This document shows, piece by piece, positions 37,010 to 45,698 of a stretch of 53,610 bases of DNA. Source of the DNA: Thermoanaerobaculia bacterium (GTDB lineage: Bacteria > Acidobacteriota > Thermoanaerobaculia > Multivoradales > J023); NCBI GenBank assembly GCA_028066595.1, contig JALCBJ010000044.1, positions 2,573 to 56,182 on the forward strand, read 5' to 3'. The notes below the pieces were generated by a model, which had not been told where the DNA came from, searched no databases, and saw only the letters and a program-made list of their open reading frames with translations. Every line of letters begins with the position of its first letter. Position 1 is the first letter of the stretch. Made by a program: the position numbers and the translations under genes.

Positions 37010-37056
37010 TTGTATCCGCAAGTCACTTGCGTATATTCTCCCGCAACTGACTTGCA
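37010..37056 (+). promoter_or_regulatory. Promoter C with tandem Fur/Zur-like operators
   Basis: -35 TTGTAT (37010-37015) and -10 TATATT (37032-37037), 16-bp spacer. Box 1 CGCAAGTCACTTGCG (37017-37031), a perfect 7-1-7 palindrome, fills the spacer; box 2 CGCAACTGACTTGCA (37042-37056) covers the start site. Box starts are 25 bp apart. The leader to the first SPFH gene is about 200 nt and contains a 14-codon frame (37068) overlapping a 40-codon one (37110) by ATGA. Confidence 0.8.
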
Positions 37057-37240
37057 GAAAAGGTCAGATGACCCTGGCCAGCATGTTGATACCCACCATC
37101 CACGCCACATGACGACTTTCGTGCTGCGCCCAGATGCTCCGGAACGCGCGCCAAGGGGCTCCCGCCGCGCCGACGGATTCCAACCGAGAAGGCTCGGATG
37201 CATACCAGGCTTTCTGTGCCCCGGTCTGTGATTCTCTCCC

Positions 37241-39016
37241 ATGGCTGACCCGACTCTCGAGATTCATAAACAGGACCTGGCGCGCCTGCGCCGCGTGACC
37301 GGCTGGGTCACGCTCACTGGCTCCTGGCTCTTCGGCGCTACCTCGCTGGGCGTCGGCCTGTGGTTCGGGATGCGCGTCCCGATCGCCATCGGACTCTTCT
37401 TCCTCCTGCAGGCGGCCGTCCTGACGGGATTCTGGATCACCCTCAGGTGGCGCCAAGAGGCGTTCGCGATCCGGCTCGAGGACCCGACCGCGAGCATTCG
37501 TGGCGTCCCAGTTGTCGTGCGCACCCTCCCGTACCTGGCCGGTGTGCTAGCGATCACTCTGCCATTCTACTCGGACTGGGCTCCGCTTGTGGCCGATGCT
37601 TGGGCGGCGTTCGACCCTTGGGCCAGGTTGCGGGAGCTCGACTCCGACGCGGCCGAAACTCAGGTGTTCGCCTGGGGCTTGGTAGTGGTTGCGACCCTGT
37701 CGGCGCTTTTCGCGCAGTACTTTGCGACGATCTCGCGCGAGTTGGCGCCAGAGGCACGCGGCGCAGCGTGCTGGTTCCGTGCGGGCACTTGGATGGCGCT
37801 TGCAGGCGCCGTGTCGCTCTTCGTCCGTGCATTCGACAAGCCGTGGGAAGAAGGGCTCACGACGAGTATCCTCCTCGGGATCGTCGTGTTCCTCGGCGGC
37901 GAGCTCACGCTGCGCGCTCTGTGGACGACCTGGTCGAGCTTCTACTCCCGCGAGCCGCATCCGGGCGGTCGTGTCGCCACGGACTTGTTCTCCCTCGAGC
38001 TTCTGTGCTCGCGGTTCAACCCGCTCGGCAGTCTGTTCGACGTCTTGGCCGAGGCCTTTGGCATCGACTTGCGCGGCGCTTGGGCATTGACCTTCATGCG
38101 GCGTGCGCTCGCGCCGCTCGCCGGCGGACTACTCGTTGTCGGTTGGCTCTCGACGTCCTTCGTCGTGGTCGAAGGATCTGATGTCGGGCTCGTCGAGCGT
38201 TTCGGCAAACTCGACCGCGAGCCACTGCGCCCGGGCCTGCATTTCGTGCTGCCGTGGCCCATGCATCGGGTCACCCGCGTTCCGGTCCATCGCGTGCAGA
38301 CGATTCCGATCGGTTTCACGGGAGCGCGCGAAGATGCGAGCATGCTCTGGACAGTCGAGCATGCGGAAGAGGAGTACAAGCTCTTACTCGGCGACGGGCG
38401 AGACCTCGTTACGGTCAACGCCTCGCTGCACTATCGGATCGGCGATCCGTTCGCCTACGCCTACTCCCTCCAGAATCCGGACGAAACACTTGCCATTCTG
38501 GCGGACCGCGTCTTGATGCAGCGCACAGTGGGACGCTCGCTCGACGGCGTCCTGTCGGAGAACCTGGCGGCATTCGGTGCCGAACTCGAGCAAGCGATCC
38601 AAGGAGCGTCGGACGAGCGCAACCTCGGCTTCGAGATTGTCGACCTGACGCTCGTCGGTTTGCATCCACCTGTGAGCGTGGCGGCTGACTATCAGGCGGT
38701 GGTGGCGGCGAGGGTCGATCAGACCACGAAGGTGCTCGAGGCCGAGGCGTATCACGAAAGAGAACGGCCCAAGGCCGATGGCAAGGTCGCGGATCTCGAG
38801 AATGGAGCTCATGCACATCGGGTCACCCGTCTCGCGACCGCACTCGGGGAAGCGACCGCGTTCCAAGCGTTGCGAGCGAGCTACGTCGCCGATCCAGAGT
38901 TGTTTGCCTTAGTGCGGTATCTGCAGAGCGTCGAGGCGCAGCTGACCGGGAAGAAGTTCCACGTGATTGATCACACCATTGAGGAAGCCGGAGGAGCGAT
39001 TTGGCTACTCGAATAA
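37241..39016 (+). CDS. SPFH/band-7 protein with large N-terminal membrane domain (HflK-like)
   Basis: 591 residues. The first 300 contain about six hydrophobic segments (e.g. WVTLTGSWLFGATSLGVGLWFG, AIGLFFLLQAAVLTGFWI, LLVVGWLSTSFVVV), far more than the single anchor of HflK. An SPFH domain follows (about 305-560: VGLVERFGKLDREPLRPGLHFVLPWP, VTVNASLHYRIGDPFAYAYSLQNPDETL) with a helical C-terminal stretch. First gene behind promoter C. SPFH proteins oligomerise into membrane cages or microdomains and modulate proteases or transporters. Coupling to the P-type ATPase three genes on suggests a scaffold for it. The multi-TM extension is unusual. Confidence 0.82.
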   Translation: MADPTLEIHKQDLARLRRVTGWVTLTGSWLFGATSLGVGLWFGMRVPIAIGLFFLLQAAVLTGFWITLRWRQEAFAIRLEDPTASIRGVPVVVRTLPYLAGVLAITLPFYSDWAPLVADAWAAFDPWARLRELDSDAAETQVFAWGLVVVATLSALFAQYFATISRELAPEARGAACWFRAGTWMALAGAVSLFVRAFDKPWEEGLTTSILLGIVVFLGGELTLRALWTTWSSFYSREPHPGGRVATDLFSLELLCSRFNPLGSLFDVLAEAFGIDLRGAWALTFMRRALAPLAGGLLVVGWLSTSFVVVEGSDVGLVERFGKLDREPLRPGLHFVLPWPMHRVTRVPVHRVQTIPIGFTGAREDASMLWTVEHAEEEYKLLLGDGRDLVTVNASLHYRIGDPFAYAYSLQNPDETLAILADRVLMQRTVGRSLDGVLSENLAAFGAELEQAIQGASDERNLGFEIVDLTLVGLHPPVSVAADYQAVVAARVDQTTKVLEAEAYHERERPKADGKVADLENGAHAHRVTRLATALGEATAFQALRASYVADPELFALVRYLQSVEAQLTGKKFHVIDHTIEEAGGAIWLLE

Positions 39017-39948
39017 CGATGAAGAACCTCCGAGTGGATCGCGAGAACTTTCGCATGGCGGTCGGCGTCTTGGTCGTCATCGTGATCCTGTTGTCGTCGA
39101 TAGCGTTCAGCGTGCGTGAGCGCCACACCGCGTTGGTGATGCGATTCGGAAAGCTCGTGCGCGTCGAAGCCGATCCCGGGCTGCACTGGAAGCTGCCGTG
39201 GCCGATCGACAAGTTGGTTCTCATCGACGGGCGCAGGCGCGTGTTCGACACGCGACACTCCGAGATGTTGACGAGAGACAAGAAGAACGTGATCTTGCTC
39301 TCCTACGCATCGTGGCAGGTCGCGGACGCCGAGCTCTTCTACAAGGCTGTCGGAACGATCGCGGAGGCCGAGAACAAGCTCGATGGCATCGTGACGAACG
39401 CGAAGATCGGAGTACTGGGCCGCTACGACCTATCGGCACTCGTTTCGACAAACCCGGAGGAGCTCCGGACCGACGCGATCGAGGCCGAGATCCTAGGATC
39501 GGTGAAAGAGTCGGCGCGTGCGAAGTACGGGATCGATGTCGGTCAGGTCGGCTTCAAGCGCCTGTCGCTGCCCGAAGAGAACATCGAGTCGGTGTTCGAT
39601 CAGATGCGCGCTGAGCGTGCGAAGGTCGCGGCCGGCCTCCGCGCGCAGGGGGAACGCGATGCTGCCGTCTTGCGCGCCGAGACGGACCTCGAGGTTGCCG
39701 AGGTGGTTGCGACGGCACGCGAAGAGGCGGCCAAGGTGCGTGGCGAAGCCGAAGCACAGGCCGCAGAGATCTATGCCAAGGCTCACAGCGCGGCGCCGGA
39801 GCTGTTCAGGATCGTGCGCCAGCTCCAAAGCCTAGAAAAAGTGATGGGTGCAGACTCGACTCTGATCATGCGCACGGACAAGGCGCCCTTCAACGTGCTG
39901 AACGGTCCGGAAGAGCTGGGCTTCGAACCGTTGGGCGGAAGGAACTGA
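39001..39948 (+). CDS. SPFH protein, HflC-like
   Basis: About 315 residues. One N-terminal TM (MAVGVLVVIVILLSSIAFSV), then HTALVMRFGKLVRVEADPGLHWKLPWPIDK, typical HflC, and a long charged coiled coil (ERAKVAAGLRAQGERDAAVLRAETDLEVAEVV...). A TTG at 39001 directly follows GGAGGAG and overlaps the previous gene by 16 bases; an ATG at 39019 is the alternative. Presumably it assembles with the flanking SPFH proteins as HflK and HflC do. Confidence 0.83.
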   Translation: MATRITMKNLRVDRENFRMAVGVLVVIVILLSSIAFSVRERHTALVMRFGKLVRVEADPGLHWKLPWPIDKLVLIDGRRRVFDTRHSEMLTRDKKNVILLSYASWQVADAELFYKAVGTIAEAENKLDGIVTNAKIGVLGRYDLSALVSTNPEELRTDAIEAEILGSVKESARAKYGIDVGQVGFKRLSLPEENIESVFDQMRAERAKVAAGLRAQGERDAAVLRAETDLEVAEVVATAREEAAKVRGEAEAQAAEIYAKAHSAAPELFRIVRQLQSLEKVMGADSTLIMRTDKAPFNVLNGPEELGFEPLGGRN

Positions 39949-40988
39949 TGGCCGAGACCGAGCCCGCAGGACGCTCGAACGAGATCCGCCGAATGGCGCA
40001 GCCGGCGGTCGAGGTGATCGGTGCCCTGATCCGAAATGCCCACTGGCCGATCGCGCTGCTGTTTGTCGCGTACCTGTTCTCGGGCGTCACAGCTGTGAAG
40101 CCTGACGAAGTTGCGATCGTATTGCGCTTCGGGCGCGTTCTTGGGGACTCACCTGGCGAGCGGATCCATACCGCCGGCCTTCTGTGGGCGTTGCCACGGC
40201 CGCTCGACGAGGTCGTGCGCGTGCCGATCGGCAAGGTACACGAGGTGGAGATCGCCGACCTGTGGCGTAGCTCCGAGGGGATTCGATGGTCGCCCGAGTC
40301 GGTGATGGCGCAGACGATCGATCCCGAAGCGGAAGGCTATTGCCTGACCGGCGACCGGAACATCGTGCAGGTCTACCTGCTCGCGCGCTACCGCGTCGTC
40401 GATCCGGTCGCATACGTACTCCTTCAGGAGGACCCGCACGCGCTGCTTCGCAACGTCGTGAAGGCCGAGGTCGTACGGGCGACGGGTCGCGAGTCGATCG
40501 ACGCCGTGTTGTCGGAGGGGCGCAAGGTGCTCGGCAACACGGTCCGAACCGAGGCTCAGGGCAGGCTGGATGCTGTGGCGGCCGGTCTCGAGCTGATCGC
40601 GGTCGAGATTGCCGATTTCGCGCCGCCCACCGCGGTGATTCCGGCCTTCATCGAGGTCAACACGGCCTACATCGAAGGGTACCGGACCTACGTCGAGGCG
40701 CAGCGCTATCGCGAGACCGAGCTTCCGAAGGCCGAGTCCAACCGTGACCAGATGCTCGCCGACGCGCGGATCTACGCGGCGAACCTGCTAGCCGACGCGC
40801 GCGGAGACGCGCAAGCATTCGAAGCGCTGGCGGCCGAGTATCAGAAAAACCCGCGGGTGGTCGTCGAGCGCTTGTACATCGAGGGCGTCGAGAACGCGTT
40901 CTCGAAAGCCGGACGACGGAAGTTCGTCCAGCCACCGGTCGGTGAGCAGTACGAGGAGTTTCGGATCACGATTTCTGGACGCCAATGA
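39948..40988 (+). CDS. SPFH protein, HflK-like
   Basis: 346 residues. A TM segment near residue 35 (WPIALLFVAYLFSGV) precedes DEVAIVLRFGRVLGDSPGERIHTAGLLWALPRPLDEV and a helical region (AYIEGYRTYVEAQRYRETELPKAESNRDQML). Start overlaps the previous stop (TGATG) and its end overlaps the ATPase start (ATGA), so all four genes should be translated in a linked way. It is the third SPFH member of the unit; E. coli HflKC has two. Confidence 0.83.
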   Translation: MAETEPAGRSNEIRRMAQPAVEVIGALIRNAHWPIALLFVAYLFSGVTAVKPDEVAIVLRFGRVLGDSPGERIHTAGLLWALPRPLDEVVRVPIGKVHEVEIADLWRSSEGIRWSPESVMAQTIDPEAEGYCLTGDRNIVQVYLLARYRVVDPVAYVLLQEDPHALLRNVVKAEVVRATGRESIDAVLSEGRKVLGNTVRTEAQGRLDAVAAGLELIAVEIADFAPPTAVIPAFIEVNTAYIEGYRTYVEAQRYRETELPKAESNRDQMLADARIYAANLLADARGDAQAFEALAAEYQKNPRVVVERLYIEGVENAFSKAGRRKFVQPPVGEQYEEFRITISGRQ

Positions 40989-42979
40989 ATTTAGCCACCC
41001 TCCTTACGCACACTTTCGCTCCGGAGTCCGGGATCGCGGACTATGAAACGCAGTTGACCACCGACGAGCAACGGTCGATCGCCTTCCGCCTGGGGCCTTT
41101 ACTCGCCGGCGTCGGATTGCTTGGTCTCGGTGCCCTGTATCGCAGCTTGTTCCCGGATCAGGACGCGATCGCGAGTGCGATGCAGGCAGCAGCTGCGCTG
41201 CTCGTGGCGATTCCGATCCTCAAGGAAGGCGTCGAGGGCTTCCTCTCTCGGCCACCCAAGCACATGACCGAGCAGCTGGTGTCGGTCGCGATCTTGGCCG
41301 CGATGGCGACCGGCGACTTCGTGACGGCGACACTCGTGCCGCTATTCCTCGAGCTCGGTCACCTGTTCGAAGAGCGTAGCTCGCGCGGCGCGAGAGCGGC
41401 GATCGATGGTATTCGCAAGCTCTCGGCGCAGAGCGCGACGAAGCTTGTCGAAGGTGAGGAACAGGAGATCACGCCGCAGGAGATCGAGGTCGGCGATCAA
41501 GTGCTTGTACGTCCGGGAGAGATCGTCCCCGTCGACGGCACCGTCGTTTCGGGTCGGTCGTCGATCGACCAGGCTCCGATCACCGGTGAGTCGCTCTACG
41601 AGGATGTCGAACCGGGCAAGTCGGTCTACTCCGGTACCGTCAATCTGGACGGGCTGCTGCGTGTCGAAGCAACAGGGGTCGGTGGACAGACTGTGCTCGG
41701 GCGTGTCTTGAAGCTGCTGCGTGAGGTGGAAGCGTCAAAGACTCCCGTTCTGCGTCTGCTCGAGCGCTATGCAGGCGTCTACCTGCCGATCGTCCTTGCC
41801 GTCGCTGGGGTCACGGTATTCATGACGGGCGAGCTCGACCGCGCCATTGCCGTCCTGATCGTGTCGTGTCCCTGTGCGCTGGTTCTCGCAGGGCCGGCGG
41901 CGATGGTCGCGGCCATGACGGCCTCGACGCGTCTGTCGATGCTCATCAAGAGCGCCGGCTTCCTAGAGACCGTAGCCGAGATCGACACGCTGCTCCTCGA
42001 CAAGACGGGAACCGTGACGACCGGGGCGTTGTCCTTGAACGAAGTCACGACGGTCGATGGCGGGCCGTCGAAGGAGTCCGTCCTGCGTGGTGCAGCGATC
42101 TGCGGCTACTCGTCGCTGCATCCTATTTCCCGAGCCGCGGTCGAGGCTGCCGAGCGCTTGGGAATCCGCATCGAGCAAGTGGAGCACGCGAGGGAGGTCC
42201 CGGGCGAAGGTGTCGAGGCACGCACCGATCACGGTATCTACCGGCTCGGCCGGCAGAGCTGGCTCGAGAGGCAGGGGCTGGATTTCAGCGGCCACGTAGG
42301 AATCAGTGGTCCAGGTGCATGGGTCGCGAAGGACGATCAGGTCCTCGGCTTCCTGTCGCTCGTGGACCGTCCGCGCGAAGAGGCCCAGGAGGCGCTCGCC
42401 GCAACGCGCAGGTTGGGCATTCATCGCACCGTGATGCTGACGGGCGACCGCGAGGTCGTCGCGCGCCGTGTCGCGGAAGAGCTCGGCTTCGACGAAGTCA
42501 TCGCCGAAGTCCTCCCGGAGCAGAAGCTCGACATCGTGCGCGCCGAACAAGAGCACGGCCACAAAGTCATGATGGTGGGCGATGGTGTCAACGACGCGCT
42601 CGCCTTGTCGGGTGCCGACGTCGGCGTTGCGGTCGGTGCACGGATCAGCGAAGTTGCCCTCGGTGGTGCAGACGTCGCGCTGATGACGCCGGACCTGGGT
42701 CGCATTCCCATGATGCTACGGCTGGCGGAGTACACCCGGTGGATCGTCATCCTCAATGCCATCCTCGGGACGGGATTCTCGATCCTGATGATGGCACTCG
42801 CGTCGACCGGCGTGATCGACCCGCTGCTCGGCGCACTGATGCACAACCTGGGGTCGCTGTTCGTGATCCTGAACAGCTCGCGGATCCTACGCTTTGCCCA
42901 GCCGCAGGAGGAGCGCGGGCCGTACATCGGTCCTTTGCCCACCGAGCTCGTTGCCGAACCATCGAAGGTTCCGGTCTGA
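40985..42979 (+). CDS. P1B-type heavy-metal ATPase without N-terminal HMA domain
   Basis: 664 residues. TM metal site CPC (295-297, IVSCPCALVLAGPAA), phosphorylation motif DKTGT (Asp339), actuator TGES, HP motif (SSLHPISRAAVEAA) and hinge MVGDGVNDALALSGADVG are all present. There is no N-terminal CxxC metal-binding domain; the N-terminus is a short soluble lead before the first TM pair. The last TM pair (DPLLGALMHNLGSLFVILNSSRILR) fits the Zn/Cd/Pb (P1B-2-like) or related groups better than Cu types, but metal and direction are uncertain. P1B enzymes normally export metal from the cytoplasm, which is odd for a gene apparently induced by metal shortage. Overlaps the third SPFH gene by four bases. 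Confidence 0.88.
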   Translation: MNLATLLTHTFAPESGIADYETQLTTDEQRSIAFRLGPLLAGVGLLGLGALYRSLFPDQDAIASAMQAAAALLVAIPILKEGVEGFLSRPPKHMTEQLVSVAILAAMATGDFVTATLVPLFLELGHLFEERSSRGARAAIDGIRKLSAQSATKLVEGEEQEITPQEIEVGDQVLVRPGEIVPVDGTVVSGRSSIDQAPITGESLYEDVEPGKSVYSGTVNLDGLLRVEATGVGGQTVLGRVLKLLREVEASKTPVLRLLERYAGVYLPIVLAVAGVTVFMTGELDRAIAVLIVSCPCALVLAGPAAMVAAMTASTRLSMLIKSAGFLETVAEIDTLLLDKTGTVTTGALSLNEVTTVDGGPSKESVLRGAAICGYSSLHPISRAAVEAAERLGIRIEQVEHAREVPGEGVEARTDHGIYRLGRQSWLERQGLDFSGHVGISGPGAWVAKDDQVLGFLSLVDRPREEAQEALAATRRLGIHRTVMLTGDREVVARRVAEELGFDEVIAEVLPEQKLDIVRAEQEHGHKVMMVGDGVNDALALSGADVGVAVGARISEVALGGADVALMTPDLGRIPMMLRLAEYTRWIVILNAILGTGFSILMMALASTGVIDPLLGALMHNLGSLFVILNSSRILRFAQPQEERGPYIGPLPTELVAEPSKVPV

Positions 42980-43239
42980 GCTCCGATGACCTGCCAAACC
43001 TGTTCCGCCACGGTGACCCGATGACCGAACAGAGCTCGTACGAACCCCGGCGGCAAGCCGCAGGCGCAAGTTGGCAACTGCCGCGGCCTTCGATGCACTC
43101 GAGGTCGCATTGAAGGAGTGTGTCACTCGCGGTGTCGGGCTACCTCGGCGACGACGTGGCCGATCTAGCGGCCGAGCAGCTTACAGAAATCTCGAAAGGC
43201 TCAGCTGAATCCTGGACCACTCACAAAGGAGAGTCTCAG
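42980..43239. other. Junction between the SPFH/ATPase unit and the low-GC module
   Basis: 260 bases with no intact gene. One frame reads KLATAAAFDALEVALKEC (about 43065-43118) and another continues VSGYLGDDVADLAAEQLTEI up to the next gene, so it may be a frameshifted coding relic. An imperfect inverted repeat CAAGTTGGCAACTG lies near 43067, but no 7-1-7 operator is present. Base composition falls sharply after it. Confidence 0.35.
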
Positions 43240-44589
43240 ATGTACAGCGCGAATCCTACTGTTCCTGTGACTGTGCTCACCGGTTTCTTGGGCTCGGGTA
43301 AGACCACCCTGCTCAATCGCATCCTGTCGGAGAATCATGGAAAGCGAATCGCGGTGATCGAGAATGAGTTCGGCGAGATCGGTGTCGATAATGATTTGGT
43401 GATCGGTGCCGAAGAAGAGATCTTTGAAATGAACAATGGCTGCATCTGTTGCACCGTTCGTGGAGATCTGATTCGTATTCTCGGCAACTTGATGAAACGT
43501 CGTGACAAGTTCGATCACATTATTATCGAAACCACCGGAATGGCTGACCCCGGCCCCGTTGCGCAGACATTCTTCATGGACGATGAGTTGCGCGAGGCGC
43601 TCCGTTTGGACGGTGTCGTCACGCTGGTCGATGCCAAGCATGTGGTACTCCATATCGAGGACAGCGATGAAGTCAAAGAGCAGATCGCCTTCGCCGATGT
43701 GATTTTGCTGAACAAGGTTGATCTGGTTTCAACGGCTGAGCTCGATCAGCTGGAAGCCCGGATCCACTCGATGAATTCAGCTGCCAGCATGTATCGCACT
43801 CGCGATGCTGCCGTGGATATGGACAAAGTCCTGGACCTCGGTGGTTTTGACCTGGCTCGCGCTCTCGAGGTCGATCCCAAGTTTATGGAGCCCGAGTACC
43901 CGTTCGAGTGGAGTGGCTTGTTTGAATTCCAGGCGGGCGATCATCGCTTGGTTCTCGAGCCTGGGCCTGATCCAGTGATGAATCTGAATTTTCGATCCGC
44001 TACAGCAGCCAGCGAATCTGCCATGCGCGATACGGTCGAGAAAGCGGTTCTCGCCTTCTCGGACGATGAAGTCGCTCTGCAAACTACTGCCGTGATCGAG
44101 CCAGGTGAGCAACTGAGTCAGATCGATCTCGAGGGGGATCAGATTGAATACGTATTACGCGTCCCAGGAGCAGGTTCCTATGTACTGTTTACCGAGCATC
44201 ATCCCGATGAGTTTGAAGCGTTCGTTGCCGATGTGGACGGCGAACGTGTCGAAGCGCTGTTCAGTCGCGAGTACAAGCCGGACCACGAGCATGACGAAGA
44301 GGTTACGTCGGTGGCGATCAACACGCCGGGGGACCTGGATCTCGAGAGGTTTCATGGGTGGTTGAGCGATCTGCTGGCCAACCAAGGCCCTGACATCTTT
44401 CGCATGAAGGGCGTATTGTCCTTTGGTGGTGCAAAGGAACGGTATGTATTTCAGGGCGTCCACATGCTGTTCAATGGCCGCACAGATCGGCCGTGGCGCG
44501 AGGGCGAGCGAAGCAATTCGCTGATATTCATCGGTCGCAATCTCGATCGCGAGGCACTCAACGCAGGCTTCAATGCATGTCTGACCTAG
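43240..44589 (+). CDS. Second COG0523 (CobW/YjiA-like) GTPase
   Basis: 449 residues. Walker A GFLGSGKTTLL, ENEFGEIGVDNDLV, CxCC (Cys68-Ile-Cys70-Cys71), ETTGMADPGPVAQTF and NKVDL define a metallochaperone GTPase of the YjiA/YeiR-like branch, distinct from the ZigA type at 26191. A His-containing stretch DHEHDEE (about residue 345) between the GTPase and C-terminal domains could bind metal. ATG 43240 follows AAAGGAG. Local GC is much lower than upstream (26 G/C of 60 at 43381-43440 against 44 of 60 at 42361-42420), suggesting separate acquisition. Metal assumed to be Zn but Co or Ni are possible. Confidence 0.88.
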   Translation: MYSANPTVPVTVLTGFLGSGKTTLLNRILSENHGKRIAVIENEFGEIGVDNDLVIGAEEEIFEMNNGCICCTVRGDLIRILGNLMKRRDKFDHIIIETTGMADPGPVAQTFFMDDELREALRLDGVVTLVDAKHVVLHIEDSDEVKEQIAFADVILLNKVDLVSTAELDQLEARIHSMNSAASMYRTRDAAVDMDKVLDLGGFDLARALEVDPKFMEPEYPFEWSGLFEFQAGDHRLVLEPGPDPVMNLNFRSATAASESAMRDTVEKAVLAFSDDEVALQTTAVIEPGEQLSQIDLEGDQIEYVLRVPGAGSYVLFTEHHPDEFEAFVADVDGERVEALFSREYKPDHEHDEEVTSVAINTPGDLDLERFHGWLSDLLANQGPDIFRMKGVLSFGGAKERYVFQGVHMLFNGRTDRPWREGERSNSLIFIGRNLDREALNAGFNACLT

Positions 44590-45638
44590 ATATCTCGATG
44601 TTGAGCAAGGGATTGCTCGCGGAGTCATGGCATGTGGCGCTAAATGACTACATTATCGATCTTGCTTGGTGTCCGGATGCGTCCAAGCTAGCCGCCGCGA
44701 CGGTGGAAGGGTCGGTATTCATGATCGACGATCACGGCGATTCGGCGCACTTCGAGCTCATTGGTCAACATGCCGGTGGAGCCAATTCGTTGTCTTGGCG
44801 CTGTGACGGGGCCGAGTTCGCAACGGCCGGGCACGACGGGCTGGTGAAGATCTGGAATGGGAGCTCGGGGCGGCAGCTCAGCTCACTCGAAGCGGGCGAT
44901 TCCTGGGTTGCCAAGGTCGCGTACAGTCCTTGCAGCGATGTGTTGGCAACGGCTGCGGGCAGGCACCTCAAGTTGTGGAACGAGCAACGCGAGGTGTTTT
45001 ACGAGTCTTCGGACCACTCGAGTACGATCGCTGATGTTGGTTGGAATCCGAGTGGACTCAGCATAGCTGTGGCAGCTTACAACGGAATTACCTTACATGT
45101 ACCTGGTGAGCAAAGTCCACCACGGAAGTACAATTGGAAAGGTTCGAGCCTTGTGTTGGCATGGAGTCCCGATGCGAAATACATGGCAACCGGCGAACAA
45201 GATTCAACAGTTCATTTCTGGCATGTGGAGTCCGGCCGCGATGCACAGATGTGGGGTTTCCCCACCAAAGTGCTCGCATTGAGTTGGGATTCCAGCGGGC
45301 GGTGGCTGGCAACCGGCGGCGGTGCATCGGTCTGTTTGTGGGATTGCAGCGGAAAAGGGCCGGCGGGGCGGAAGCCTCGTCAGTACGACGCGCATTCCAG
45401 CAAGCTGACTCAATTGGCCTTTCAGCCCGACGGCAAGTTGCTGGTCTCGGCAGATGCCGAAGCGTTCCTCATGCTGTGGGACCCCATCAAACACGACAAG
45501 ATCATTGGAGGGGTTTTGCTTTCATCGTCTGCAAGTTGTTTGCGGTGGTGCGAGGGCGGCAAGCTTGCGGTTGGGCAGCAAGATGGCAAGGTCGTCGTCT
45601 TCCAAGTCCAGTCGGTGGCCGGAAAAATTGCGGCTTGA
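44577..45638 (+). CDS. WD40-repeat protein coupled to the COG0523 GTPase
   Basis: 353 residues with about seven WD40 blades (LAWCPDASKLAAATVEGSVFMID, LSWRCDGAEFATAGHDGLVKIWN, LAWSPDAKYMATGEQDSTVHFWH, LAFQPDGKLLVSADAEAFLMLWD). No signal peptide, so cytoplasmic. The ATG at 44577 overlaps the GTPase gene by 13 bases, implying obligatory co-translation. WD40 proteins are scaffolds; here it probably links the GTPase to its client. Low-GC like its neighbours. Confidence 0.85.
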   Translation: MSDLDISMLSKGLLAESWHVALNDYIIDLAWCPDASKLAAATVEGSVFMIDDHGDSAHFELIGQHAGGANSLSWRCDGAEFATAGHDGLVKIWNGSSGRQLSSLEAGDSWVAKVAYSPCSDVLATAAGRHLKLWNEQREVFYESSDHSSTIADVGWNPSGLSIAVAAYNGITLHVPGEQSPPRKYNWKGSSLVLAWSPDAKYMATGEQDSTVHFWHVESGRDAQMWGFPTKVLALSWDSSGRWLATGGGASVCLWDCSGKGPAGRKPRQYDAHSSKLTQLAFQPDGKLLVSADAEAFLMLWDPIKHDKIIGGVLLSSSASCLRWCEGGKLAVGQQDGKVVVFQVQSVAGKIAA

Positions 45639-45698
45639 AGGCCAGCTGATTGAAGTCCGTCAAGCCGAACGGCATCCAGCGGCCGAAGAAGACACGCC

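Noticed and set aside
36854..37231. 125-codon plus-strand frame crossing promoter C
   Set aside because: It runs through the operator boxes, has no ribosome-binding site and no recognisable domain; only its last 40 codons are considered as a possible leader frame.
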